Origin: Methylobacterium platani
Lineage (GTDB): Bacteria; Pseudomonadota; Alphaproteobacteria; Rhizobiales; Beijerinckiaceae
Length of the DNA stretch: 64,000 nucleotides
Direction: 5' to 3'
NCBI RefSeq assembly: GCF_001653715.1
Contig: NZ_LWHQ01000015.1
Span: 76,689-140,688, forward strand
Shown here: positions 18,859-26,663 of the stretch, piece after piece
How positions within the stretch are numbered: the first letter of the stretch is position 1
Layout: every line of letters starts with the position of its first letter
The notes under the pieces: model-generated
Databases searched by the model: none
Told to the model about the DNA's origin: nothing
Seen by the model: the letters and a program-made list of their open reading frames with translations, nothing else
Translations under genes and position numbers: made by a program

Positions 18859-19833
18859 ATGACGGGCCGAGATACTCCCTGCCTGTGTACGCCCGAGGCC
18901 GGCATGATCGAAGCGGCGATGATCTGGAACGAGCCCAACAACAAGTCGCACTGGGATCCCGAGATCGATCCGGGCTGGTCGCTGTTCGCCGATACCCTCG
19001 ACTGCGCGGCGAGGGCCGTGAAGGCGGAAGCGCCCCACCTGCCGACGGTGCTCGGCGGCATCTCGCCGATCGACCCGACCTTCATCCGGCTGCTCGACGG
19101 CAAGGGCGCCCTCGACCACGTCGACGTGGTGGCGGTGCACGGCTTCCCGCTCGACTGGAACCTGTGGCAGATCGGCGAGTGGCCCGGCAAGCTCGCCGAG
19201 ATCCGGGCGGTGACGGACAAGCCGATCTGGGTCACCGAGGTCGGCGTCTCGACCTTCGGGGCCGAGGAGGTGCAGGTCTTCGGGCTCGACCGCACCGCCG
19301 AATTGCTGGTCGGCCGGGCGCCGCGCATCCACTGGTACAGCCTCTACGACCTGCCGCAGGCCTGGGGCGCCACCACCCGCCACCGGGAGGCGGAGGGCTC
19401 GTCCTATTACCGGCACTTCTTCATGGGGTTGCTGCGCGAGGACGGCACGCCGAAGCCCGCGCTCGAGCACTTCGCCCGCCACACCCCGGCGCTGGGCCTG
19501 TGCCAGTGGTTCCACTACCAGGATCACCGCCTCGACGAGGCGGTGGACTGGATGCGGCGGCTCGGGGTGACATATCTCCGCACCGGCCTGTCCTGGGCCG
19601 ATTCGTTCCGGCCGAACGCCCTCGACTGGTTCGACCGGCAGATGGAGGCCCTGGCGGAGTTCGACGTGACCGTGACCTTCTGCTTCACCCCCGAGCACCG
19701 GGGCATCGCCCCCCACCACACCAGCCCGCCGCAGGTGAAGGAGGAATTCGCCGAGTTCTGCGCCGCGATGGTCCGGCGCTACGCCGGGATGATCCGGCCC
19801 GGGCCGGCCCTCGGGCCGCGGCCGGCGATCTGA
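18859..19833 (+). CDS. Beta-xylosidase-like glycoside hydrolase (clan A type)
   Basis: A 324-residue (beta/alpha)8-type protein. A probable acid/base glutamate is in IWNEPNNKSHWDP and a probable nucleophile glutamate in PIWVTEVGVSTFG. The second half (CQWFHYQDHRLDEAVDWMRRLGVTYLRTG) looks like the start of another barrel-type domain. No signal peptide is seen, so it is probably cytosolic. I used the ATG at 18859; one at 18904 is possible. It lies 5 bases before the PIG-L gene, suggesting joint action on a glycan or glycoside. Confidence 0.72.
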   Translation: MTGRDTPCLCTPEAGMIEAAMIWNEPNNKSHWDPEIDPGWSLFADTLDCAARAVKAEAPHLPTVLGGISPIDPTFIRLLDGKGALDHVDVVAVHGFPLDWNLWQIGEWPGKLAEIRAVTDKPIWVTEVGVSTFGAEEVQVFGLDRTAELLVGRAPRIHWYSLYDLPQAWGATTRHREAEGSSYYRHFFMGLLREDGTPKPALEHFARHTPALGLCQWFHYQDHRLDEAVDWMRRLGVTYLRTGLSWADSFRPNALDWFDRQMEALAEFDVTVTFCFTPEHRGIAPHHTSPPQVKEEFAEFCAAMVRRYAGMIRPGPALGPRPAI

Positions 19834-19838
19834 TCCCG

Positions 19839-20681
19839 ATGCCCCGCATCGCCCCGACCTCGCCGGCCGCGGACGCGGTCCTGGCGGCCCTCGCCGACCC
19901 GGCCTGCGGGCCGGTGGCGGCGCATCGCGTCGCCCTGGTGGTGGCGCACCCGGACGACGAGAGCATCGGCTGCGGCGCGCAGCTGCCGCGGCTCGCCGGC
20001 CTCACGGTGGTCCACGTCACCGACGGGGCGCCCCGCGACGGGCGGGACGCCGAGCGCCGCGGCTTCCCCGATCCCGCCGCCTACGCGGCGGCGCGGGCAC
20101 GCGAGCTCGACGCGGCACTGACGCTCGCCGGCATCGCCCCCGAGCGGCGCCTCGCCCTCGGGCATCGCGACCAGGGGGTGGCGGAGATCATCGCGCCTCT
20201 CGCCCGCCGCCTCGCCGCGCTGTTCTCGGAACGCGGCATCGCGGTGGCGCTGACCCACGCCTGCGAGGGCGGCCACCCGGACCACGACGCCGTGGCGCTG
20301 AGCCTGCAGGGCGCCCGCCGGCTCCTCGGGCCGGATCGCCTCGCGGTGATCGAGATGCCGTTCTACCATGCCGGCCCGGACGGGCCGGATGCCGGCAGCT
20401 TCCTGCCGGCCGAGCCGCCGCGACGCGCCATCGCGCTCCACCTCGATCCGGAGGATTGCGCCTTCAAGGCGGAGCTGTTCGCCGCCCATGCCAGCCAGGC
20501 CGCGACCCTGAACCAGTTTCCGATCGCGCTGGAGCGCTTCCGCGAGGCGCCCGACTACGATTTCACCGCCCTGCCGAATGGCGGGCGGCTGCTCTACGAG
20601 GCCTGGGGGCTCGGGATCGACGGGGCGCGCTTCCGGGACCTGGCGGAGGCGGCGGGCCGGGAGCTCGACGACGGCGAATGA
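19839..20681 (+). CDS. PIG-L family deacetylase
   Basis: A 280-residue zinc-dependent N-acetylglucosamine deacetylase-like protein. Zinc motif VVAHPDDESIGCG near residue 35 and the second motif ACEGGHPDHDAV near residue 145 are intact. Members deacetylate GlcNAc in GPI anchors, mycothiol, bacillithiol and similar compounds. The substrate here is unknown. Directly follows the beta-xylosidase-like gene. Confidence 0.88.
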   Translation: MPRIAPTSPAADAVLAALADPACGPVAAHRVALVVAHPDDESIGCGAQLPRLAGLTVVHVTDGAPRDGRDAERRGFPDPAAYAAARARELDAALTLAGIAPERRLALGHRDQGVAEIIAPLARRLAALFSERGIAVALTHACEGGHPDHDAVALSLQGARRLLGPDRLAVIEMPFYHAGPDGPDAGSFLPAEPPRRAIALHLDPEDCAFKAELFAAHASQAATLNQFPIALERFREAPDYDFTALPNGGRLLYEAWGLGIDGARFRDLAEAAGRELDDGE

Positions 20682-20747
20682 TCGCGTCGGGTTCGATGCG
20701 GCGCGGCGGATGGAGCCGCGCATCATTCTGAGATGATTTGCCGGCGC

Positions 20748-20897
20748 TCAATGCCCCGCGCCCGCCGGCAACGAACGATAATATGCGATCACGTCGCGGT
20801 AATCCTGGTCGACCGGGGTGACCGGGACGACGAGGCGGAGACCGAGGCCGACGAGGCCGGTGAGCAGGGCGAGGACGAGGCAGGCGCGCAGCGACAT
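20748..20897 (-). CDS. Small membrane or exported protein, 49 residues
   Basis: Short frame with a clean hydrophobic N-terminus (MSLRACLVLALLTGLVGLGL) followed by a polar tail (TPVDQDYRDVIAYYRSLPAG). The third-base GC bias and the signal-anchor shape argue that it is real. The function is unknown. It points toward the PIG-L gene and lies alone between that gene and the small exported protein at 21187. Confidence 0.55.
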   Translation of the reverse strand: MSLRACLVLALLTGLVGLGLRLVVPVTPVDQDYRDVIAYYRSLPAGAGH

Positions 20898-21186
20898 GAC
20901 CGGCCGGTGCCAGAAGCGCCGGCCGGCGTAAAGCCGGGCGGCGAGAAATGCGTACGGCCGGGCCGGTCGACGGTCCTTGGCGGAGCGAGGGGGCGGAGCT
21001 CAACCGAGGGTCGCGACCGGCCCGGCCGCATGTCCATCAACCTACCGGACGAGTGATGAATGTCAACATTCGTCACTCGCCAGCGGCTGCATCCGGGCGC
21101 CCTGTGTGCGCCAGCGCACAAAGTCGATCCGGCCGCGTTTCCGCCGGAGACCTCGCCGAGACCTCGTGTCGAGGGAGATGTCGCGG
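20898..21186. other. Intergenic region with palindromic operator candidate
   Basis: This 289-base gap separates the leftward 49-residue gene from the rightward gene at 21187. Its main visible structure is the palindrome at 21051-21078, listed separately. The rest shows GC-rich sequence without a convincing reading frame. Confidence 0.6.
21051..21078. promoter_or_regulatory. 28-bp near-perfect palindrome, probable operator
   Basis: Arm 21051-21063 (GAGTGATGAATGT) pairs with 21066-21078 (ACATTCGTCACTC) with one mismatch around a CA centre. Size and symmetry fit a dimeric repressor such as a TetR-family protein. It sits about 110 bases before the gene at 21187 and about 150 bases before the divergent gene at 20897, so it could control either. 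Confidence 0.55.
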
Positions 21187-21591
21187 GTGAAATCGAGGAC
21201 GATCGTGGACCATGCCGCAGGGACCGCACCGGGACCGCACCGACGAGGCCGCGCCGGCCTCGTGCCGCTCCTGCTCGTCCTCGCCGGCGGGCCGGCCGCG
21301 GCCGAGGACGCGGCCCTTCAGGCTCTCGAAGGCGGCTGGCATGCCTGCCTGCGCCAGGCCTTCGCCGGACAGCCCCTCGGGATGGAGCGGCGGGCGGCGC
21401 AACGCGCGGCCCTCGAGGCCTGCAAGCCGCAGGAGGACGCCTACGTCCACGCGATGCTGGCGGCGCAGGAGGCCGAGGTGCGGGCCCGCGCCACGCGGGG
21501 CGTCGTCGCCCGGGCGAGGGACTGGGCGCTCGCGGCCGTCGGCTCGGCGCGGGCGACGGTCGGCGGGGTGATCGACCGGCTGCGCCGGTGA
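21187..21591 (+). CDS. Exported hypothetical protein
   Basis: About 134 residues. A hydrophobic stretch (AGLVPLLLVLAGGPAAAE) after a basic N-terminus predicts a signal peptide, followed by an Ala/Arg-rich helical mature part with two cysteines (WHACLRQA, LEACKPQED). The GTG at 21187 is preferred because GAGGGAG at 21171-21177 is at proper spacing. The ATG at 21178 would touch that site. Function unknown. Confidence 0.6.
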   Translation: MKSRTIVDHAAGTAPGPHRRGRAGLVPLLLVLAGGPAAAEDAALQALEGGWHACLRQAFAGQPLGMERRAAQRAALEACKPQEDAYVHAMLAAQEAEVRARATRGVVARARDWALAAVGSARATVGGVIDRLRR

Positions 21592-21653
21592 ACCGCGGCG
21601 CGCCGCTGCCGTTGAGACCTCGAGCCCTGCATCACGATCCCGGAGACCCGATC

Positions 21654-22298
21654 ATGCGCGCCGCCTTGCGCAACGCCCGTCCCCTCGCCGCTCTTCCCCT
21701 CGCCCTCGCCGGCCTGCTGGCCGCCGCGCCGGCCCTCGCCCAGCAGCCCGCCCCGGCCTCCGATCCGGCCGCGGGCTTCCTCACCCGGCCGGAGCCGGGC
21801 AGCCTGCGGGCCTCGAAGCTCGTCGGGGTCAAGGTGATCGGCATGGACCACGTCCGGGTCGGCGAGATCGAGGACGTGCTGCTCACCGAGGACGGGCGGG
21901 TGCGCGCGGTGGTGATCGGCGTCGGCGGCTTCCTCGGCATCGGCCAGAAATCCGTGGCGGTGCCGTTCGGCGCGCTCGCCTGGAACACCGGGCGGGCCGC
22001 CGCCGGGGCGCCGCCCTCCCACACCACGCCGGAGCGGGCGCCGAGCGAGGCCGCGGCAGCGAGCGCCGGCCCGCAGACCATGCCCGGCGCGACGGTCACC
22101 GACCAGGCGCTCGCCGCCGTGCCGCAGAAGCGCAGCGGCACCGTCGACGACGCCACCGGCTCGGTCATGGCGCCCGAGCCCCGGGGCCGCGCCACGGTGC
22201 TGGCGACCGGCGACGGCACGGTGGCGGAGGCGGAGGTGCGGCTGACCAAGGCGCAGCTCCAGGCCGCGCCGGCCTTCGCGTACGAGGCCGCCCGCTGA
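21654..22298 (+). CDS. PRC-barrel domain protein, exported
   Basis: A 214-residue protein with a signal peptide (LPLALAGLLAAAPALAQQ) and a PRC-barrel domain at about residues 50-110 (ASKLVGVKVIGMDHVRVGEIEDVLL, then VIGVGGFLGIGQKSVAVPF). The rest is Ala/Pro-rich. Secreted PRC-barrel proteins are common in Methylobacterium-type genomes, but their job is not established. Confidence 0.82.
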   Translation: MRAALRNARPLAALPLALAGLLAAAPALAQQPAPASDPAAGFLTRPEPGSLRASKLVGVKVIGMDHVRVGEIEDVLLTEDGRVRAVVIGVGGFLGIGQKSVAVPFGALAWNTGRAAAGAPPSHTTPERAPSEAAAASAGPQTMPGATVTDQALAAVPQKRSGTVDDATGSVMAPEPRGRATVLATGDGTVAEAEVRLTKAQLQAAPAFAYEAAR

Positions 22299-22324
22299 GC
22301 CGCCCCGCCGCCCGCTGGCGCCCG

Positions 22325-22798
22325 TTGCGGGCGCCGGACCTCGCCGCCGCCGCCCGCCTCGCCGCCCGCATCCATCCGGACTACCCGGAGGACGACGCGG
22401 TGATGGCCGAGCGCCTGCGCCTGTGCCCGGAGGGCTGCTTCGCCCTTGCGGGCGACGACGGCCTGCTCGGCTACGCGATCGGTCATCCGTGGCGGGCGCG
22501 GGCGGTGCCGGAGCTCGACACCCTCGTCGGGGCGCTGCCGGAGCCGGCGGGCGCGTGGTGCATCCACGACGTCGCGCTCGACCCGGGCGCGCGGGGCCGC
22601 GGCGCGGCGGGGGAGGTCGTCGGGCTGATGCTCGACGCGGCGGCGCGCCGCCGCCTGCCCGAGGCGGTGCTGGTCGCGGTCGGCGACGCCGCCGGCTTCT
22701 GGCGCCGCCACGGCTTCCGGCCGATCCCAGAGGCCGCGCCCCCCGGCTACGGCGCGGGGGCGGCCCTGATGGTGCGGGCCGTACCCGACCCGTCGTGA
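22325..22798 (+). CDS. GNAT family N-acetyltransferase
   Basis: A 157-residue GNAT. The acetyl-CoA loop is visible as IHDVALDPGARGRGAAGEVV, followed by a late WRRHGFRPIPE motif. The first usable start in frame is TTG at 22325, 26 bases after the PRC-barrel stop. A CTG at 22295 would overlap that gene and restore a more typical N-terminus. Substrate unknown. Confidence 0.8.
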   Translation: MRAPDLAAAARLAARIHPDYPEDDAVMAERLRLCPEGCFALAGDDGLLGYAIGHPWRARAVPELDTLVGALPEPAGAWCIHDVALDPGARGRGAAGEVVGLMLDAAARRRLPEAVLVAVGDAAGFWRRHGFRPIPEAAPPGYGAGAALMVRAVPDPS

Positions 22799-23016
22799 GA
22801 CCGGGCGGACCGCCGCGGCGGGGCGCCGGGGCGGGGCCACGCTGTCGCACCCTGATGATCCGTCTCCGGGGCATCTGGCCGTCGCCGACGCCTGCGCCAC
22901 CTAGCTTGGCATCGTTCCAGGGGAGCGGCGGCGGCATGACGAGGACGGGGTGCGAAGCGTGATTTCCGTCTCGGGCCCGAGGCGTCCGGCACCTCTCCAG
23001 GGCGAGGCCTGACGCC

Positions 23017-23676
23017 GTGCGCCAGCTCTTCGCCCCGGGTGCCGACGCCCTCCTGCGCCTCGCGCTCCTGACCGGCGCCGCGTGCCTCGCGGCCCTGCCG
23101 GTAGTGGGGGCGGGGCTGGTGCGCTCCTCCTACGTCACCGGCGTCGGGGTGGCGCCGGCCCAGCCGGTGCCGTTCAGCCACAAGCACCATGCGGGCGAGC
23201 TGAAGATCGACTGCCGCTACTGCCACACCACCGTCGAGACCCAGGCCACCGCCGGCCTCCCGCCGACCCATACCTGCATGACCTGCCACACGCAGATCTG
23301 GTCCGGCTCGGACATGCTGGAGCCGGTGCGGGCGAGCTACGCCAAGGATCAGCCCCTGGTCTGGACCCGCCTGAACAAGCTGCCGGGCTACGTCTACTAC
23401 AACCACTCGGTCCACGTGACCAACGGCATCGGCTGCTCGACCTGCCACGGCACGGTCACCGACATGCAGCTCACCTACCGGGCCAACGCCTTCGAGATGA
23501 GCTTCTGCCTCGATTGCCACCGCAACCCCGAGAAATACGTGCGGCCGAAGGACCAGATCCTCGACATGACCTGGAGCCCGCCGGCGAACCAGGCCGAGAT
23601 CGGGCCGGAGCTGGTACGCCAGTACCATATCCGCGGCGGCGAGCGGCTGACCGAATGCGGGATCTGCCACCGATGA
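23017..23676 (+). CDS. actA: Alternative complex III pentaheme cytochrome ActA
   Basis: A 219-residue multiheme cytochrome c with exactly five CxxCH sites (CRYCH, CMTCH, CSTCH, CLDCH, CGICH) and an N-terminal membrane segment (LALLTGAACLAALPVVGAGL). This matches ActA of ACIII, the quinol:cytochrome c oxidoreductase that replaces the bc1 complex. GTG start after GGCGAGG. First gene of the ACIII-caa3 block; it overlaps actB by 4 bases. Confidence 0.92.
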   Translation: MRQLFAPGADALLRLALLTGAACLAALPVVGAGLVRSSYVTGVGVAPAQPVPFSHKHHAGELKIDCRYCHTTVETQATAGLPPTHTCMTCHTQIWSGSDMLEPVRASYAKDQPLVWTRLNKLPGYVYYNHSVHVTNGIGCSTCHGTVTDMQLTYRANAFEMSFCLDCHRNPEKYVRPKDQILDMTWSPPANQAEIGPELVRQYHIRGGERLTECGICHR

Positions 23677-26663
23677 CCGACGACATCGGGGCGCTGCGCG
23701 CCCGCCTCGCCGCCGGCGACGGCCCGGCCTTCTGGCGCAGCCTCGACGCGGTGGCGGATTCGCCCGCGTTCCGGGCCTTCCTCGACACCGAGTACCCGGC
23801 CGCCGCGCGGCTGGCCGCCGCGCCCGACCGGCGCGGCTTCCTCAAGCTGATGGCCGCCTCCTTCGCGATGAGCGGGCTTGCCGCCTGCGGCCAGCCGGAC
23901 GGGCGCGCGCAGGAGGTTCCTTACGTCCGCCAGCCCGAGCGGATCGTCCCGGGCGCCCCCCTCGCCTACGCCTCGGCGGCGCTGGTCGACGGCTTCGCCA
24001 ACGGCATCACGGTCACCACCCGCAACGGCCGCCCGCTCAAGATCGAGGGCAATGCCGATCACCCGTGGAGCCGCGGCGGTACCGACGTGTTCGGGCAGGC
24101 CTCGGTGCTCGGGCTCTACGACCCGTTCCGGCTCCAGACACCCCAGGCGCTCGGCCGGCCGAGCTCGTGGCAGGCCTTCCGCGCGGCGATGACCGGGCGC
24201 TTCGCGGCGCTCAAGGCCGCCGACGGCGGGCGGGGCCTCCACCTCCTCACCGGCCCGGTCACCTCGCCGTCGCTGGCAGCCCAGATCGCCGCGATGCGCC
24301 GCGACTTTCCGGCCATGCGCTGGCACGTCTCGGCCCCGACCGGGCGCGACGCGCTCTACGAGGGAGCCCGCCTCGCCCTCGGGCGGCCGCTCGAGACCCG
24401 CTGGCGCTTCGATGAGGCCAAGGTCGTGGTCTCCCTCGACGGCGACCTGCTCGATCCCGGCCCCGGCCAGGTCGGCCAGGCGCGGGACTGGGTCGAGGCC
24501 CGGCGCAGGGCGGCCGCCGAGGGCCGGCTGCTGCCTCTCCACCATGCCGGCCCGAGCCCGAACCTGACCTCGGCCAAGGCCGACACGCCGCTCGTCATCG
24601 GCTCGGAGGGGCTGGAGGGAATCGTGCGCGACCTCCTGGCCCAGGCCGGGGGCGGGGCGCCCTCCACCGGCGACGGTCCCGCCGCGTCCTGGCGCAGGGC
24701 GGCCTTCGCAGGCCTGGACGCGGCGCGCGGCAGCGGCATCGTCCTCGCCGGCGCGCATGGAGGGCCGGAGCTGCTGGCCCAGGTCCACCGCCTCAACGCG
24801 GCCCTCGGCAATACCGGCCGCACCGTCTTCCACACCGCGCCGGTCCCGGTGCTCGACGCGGAGCCGCTGTCGGCGCTGACGGAGGCGATGCGCCGGGGCG
24901 AGGTGCAGCTCCTGGTGATGCTCGACGTCAACCCGGTCTACGACGCGCCGGGCGACCTCGGCTTCCTGGAGGCCCTGGGGCGGGTCCCGCTCAAGGTCCA
25001 TGCCGGGCTCTACCAGGACGAGACCGCGTTCCACTGCGACTGGAACCTGCCGCTCGCCCACCCGCTCGAAGCCTGGGGCGATGCCCGCTCCCTCGACGGG
25101 ACGGTGACGCCGATCCAGCCGACGGTGCGCCCGCTCTACGACGGCCGCTCGGGTCCGGAGATCCTGTCGATCCTCACCGATGCCGAGGCGAAGGACGGGC
25201 GCGCCCTGTTCGATGCCCATTGGCGCCGTCCCGGCGAGGCGGAGGCCGCCTGGGACGCCCGGCGCGAGGCCTTCCTCCAAGCCGGCTTCCTGGAGAACAC
25301 CGCGCTTCCGGCCGAGACCGTCGGAGCGCCGGTGCCGGCCCCCGTCGTCCCCGCCCGCCCGGCGCCCTCGCCCGCCGGTCCCGCCCGGCGGGTCGAGGTG
25401 CTGTTCCGGGCCGACGCGACCGTGTGGGACGGAAGCCTCGCCAACCTCGCCTGGCTGCAGGAACTCCCCAAGCCCCTGACCAAGGTGGTGTGGGGCAACG
25501 TGATCGCGGTGAGCCCCGCCCTCGCCGAGCGCGAGGAGCTGCGCCAGGGCGACGTCGTGACCCTCGAGGCCGCGGGCCGGCGGATCGAGGGGCCGGTCTG
25601 GATCCAGCCGGGCCAGGCCGACGATTCCGTCACGGTCGGGCTCGGCTACGGCCGGAGGATCCCGGAGCAGCTCGCCGACGGGCTCGGCTACGACGCCTAC
25701 CCGATCCGCCCCGGCGCCACGCCCTGGCGCCAGCCCGAGGCGACGCTCGCCAAGACGGGGCGCAGGGCGCCGCCGGTGACGACGCAGGATCACGGCACCA
25801 TGGAGGGGCACGACTTCATCCGCGTGCAGGCGGTGGGCTCGACCACGCCCGTCGTCGCCCGCGAGGCCCTGCCCTCGCTCTATCCCCCGGCCCCGACCTC
25901 GCCCGGCGGGCGCTACGGCAGCGAGCGCGCCTGGGGCATGGTCATCGACCTCGATGCCTGCATCGGCTGCAACGCCTGCGTCACCGCCTGCCAGTCCGAG
26001 AACAACATCCCGGTCGTCGGCAAGGAGGAAGTGGCTCTCGGCCGCTGGCTGCACTGGCTGCGGATCGACCGCTACTACGAGGGCGGGCTCGAGACGCCGA
26101 AAACCCACTTCATGCCGGTGCCCTGCATGCATTGCGAGCAGGCGCCCTGCGAGGTCGGCTGCCCGGTGGAGGCGACCGTCCACGACCGCGAGGGCCTGAA
26201 CCTCATGGTCTACAACCGCTGCGTCGGCACCCGCGCCTGCTCGAGCTACTGCCCGTACAAGGTCCGGCGCTTCAACTACCTCGACTATTCCGGCGACACG
26301 GCGCCGGTCCAGCAGCAGCAGCGCAACCCGGAGGTGACGGTCCGGGCCCGCGGCGTGATGGAGAAATGCACCTACTGCGTCCAGCGCATCGCCGCGGCGC
26401 GGATCGATTCGGCGAAGGGCGAGCACGCCCCGATTCCCGACGGCGCGGTCGAGACCGCCTGCCAGGGCGCCTGCCCGACCCGCGCCATCACCTTCGGGGA
26501 CCTGCGCGATTCCGGCAGCCGGGTGGCGGCCGCCGCCGCCGATCCGCGCAATTACGGCCTCCTCGCCGAGCTCAACACCAGGCCGCGCACCACCTACCTC
26601 GCCCGGCTGGTCGAGGAGGCCGCCGTGACGCCCGGGAGCGCCAAGCTTGGGAGCCCCCTGTGA
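23673..26663 (+). CDS. actB: Alternative complex III iron-sulfur subunit ActB
   Basis: A 996-residue fusion of a molybdopterin-oxidoreductase-like domain (residues about 70-700) and a four-cluster ferredoxin domain (about 745-960). Cysteine groups include CIGCNACVTACQ, CMHCEQAPCEVGCP, CVGTRACSSYCP and CTYCVQ...CQGACPT. A Tat motif (RRGFLKLMAAS) is followed by LAACG, which resembles a lipobox. In characterised ACIII the Mo-like domain carries no molybdenum cofactor. The role is electron transfer within the complex. Confidence 0.93.
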   Translation: MTDDIGALRARLAAGDGPAFWRSLDAVADSPAFRAFLDTEYPAAARLAAAPDRRGFLKLMAASFAMSGLAACGQPDGRAQEVPYVRQPERIVPGAPLAYASAALVDGFANGITVTTRNGRPLKIEGNADHPWSRGGTDVFGQASVLGLYDPFRLQTPQALGRPSSWQAFRAAMTGRFAALKAADGGRGLHLLTGPVTSPSLAAQIAAMRRDFPAMRWHVSAPTGRDALYEGARLALGRPLETRWRFDEAKVVVSLDGDLLDPGPGQVGQARDWVEARRRAAAEGRLLPLHHAGPSPNLTSAKADTPLVIGSEGLEGIVRDLLAQAGGGAPSTGDGPAASWRRAAFAGLDAARGSGIVLAGAHGGPELLAQVHRLNAALGNTGRTVFHTAPVPVLDAEPLSALTEAMRRGEVQLLVMLDVNPVYDAPGDLGFLEALGRVPLKVHAGLYQDETAFHCDWNLPLAHPLEAWGDARSLDGTVTPIQPTVRPLYDGRSGPEILSILTDAEAKDGRALFDAHWRRPGEAEAAWDARREAFLQAGFLENTALPAETVGAPVPAPVVPARPAPSPAGPARRVEVLFRADATVWDGSLANLAWLQELPKPLTKVVWGNVIAVSPALAEREELRQGDVVTLEAAGRRIEGPVWIQPGQADDSVTVGLGYGRRIPEQLADGLGYDAYPIRPGATPWRQPEATLAKTGRRAPPVTTQDHGTMEGHDFIRVQAVGSTTPVVAREALPSLYPPAPTSPGGRYGSERAWGMVIDLDACIGCNACVTACQSENNIPVVGKEEVALGRWLHWLRIDRYYEGGLETPKTHFMPVPCMHCEQAPCEVGCPVEATVHDREGLNLMVYNRCVGTRACSSYCPYKVRRFNYLDYSGDTAPVQQQQRNPEVTVRARGVMEKCTYCVQRIAAARIDSAKGEHAPIPDGAVETACQGACPTRAITFGDLRDSGSRVAAAAADPRNYGLLAELNTRPRTTYLARLVEEAAVTPGSAKLGSPL

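Noticed and set aside
20733..21229. Open frames on both strands around the 20.8-21.2 kb gap
   Set aside because: Low-complexity translations; the only coherent protein there is the 49-residue one at 20748-20897.
23673..26663. Reading ActB as a true molybdenum enzyme
   Set aside because: The gene context and the fused ferredoxin domain fit ACIII, whose Mo-like domain is known to lack the cofactor.
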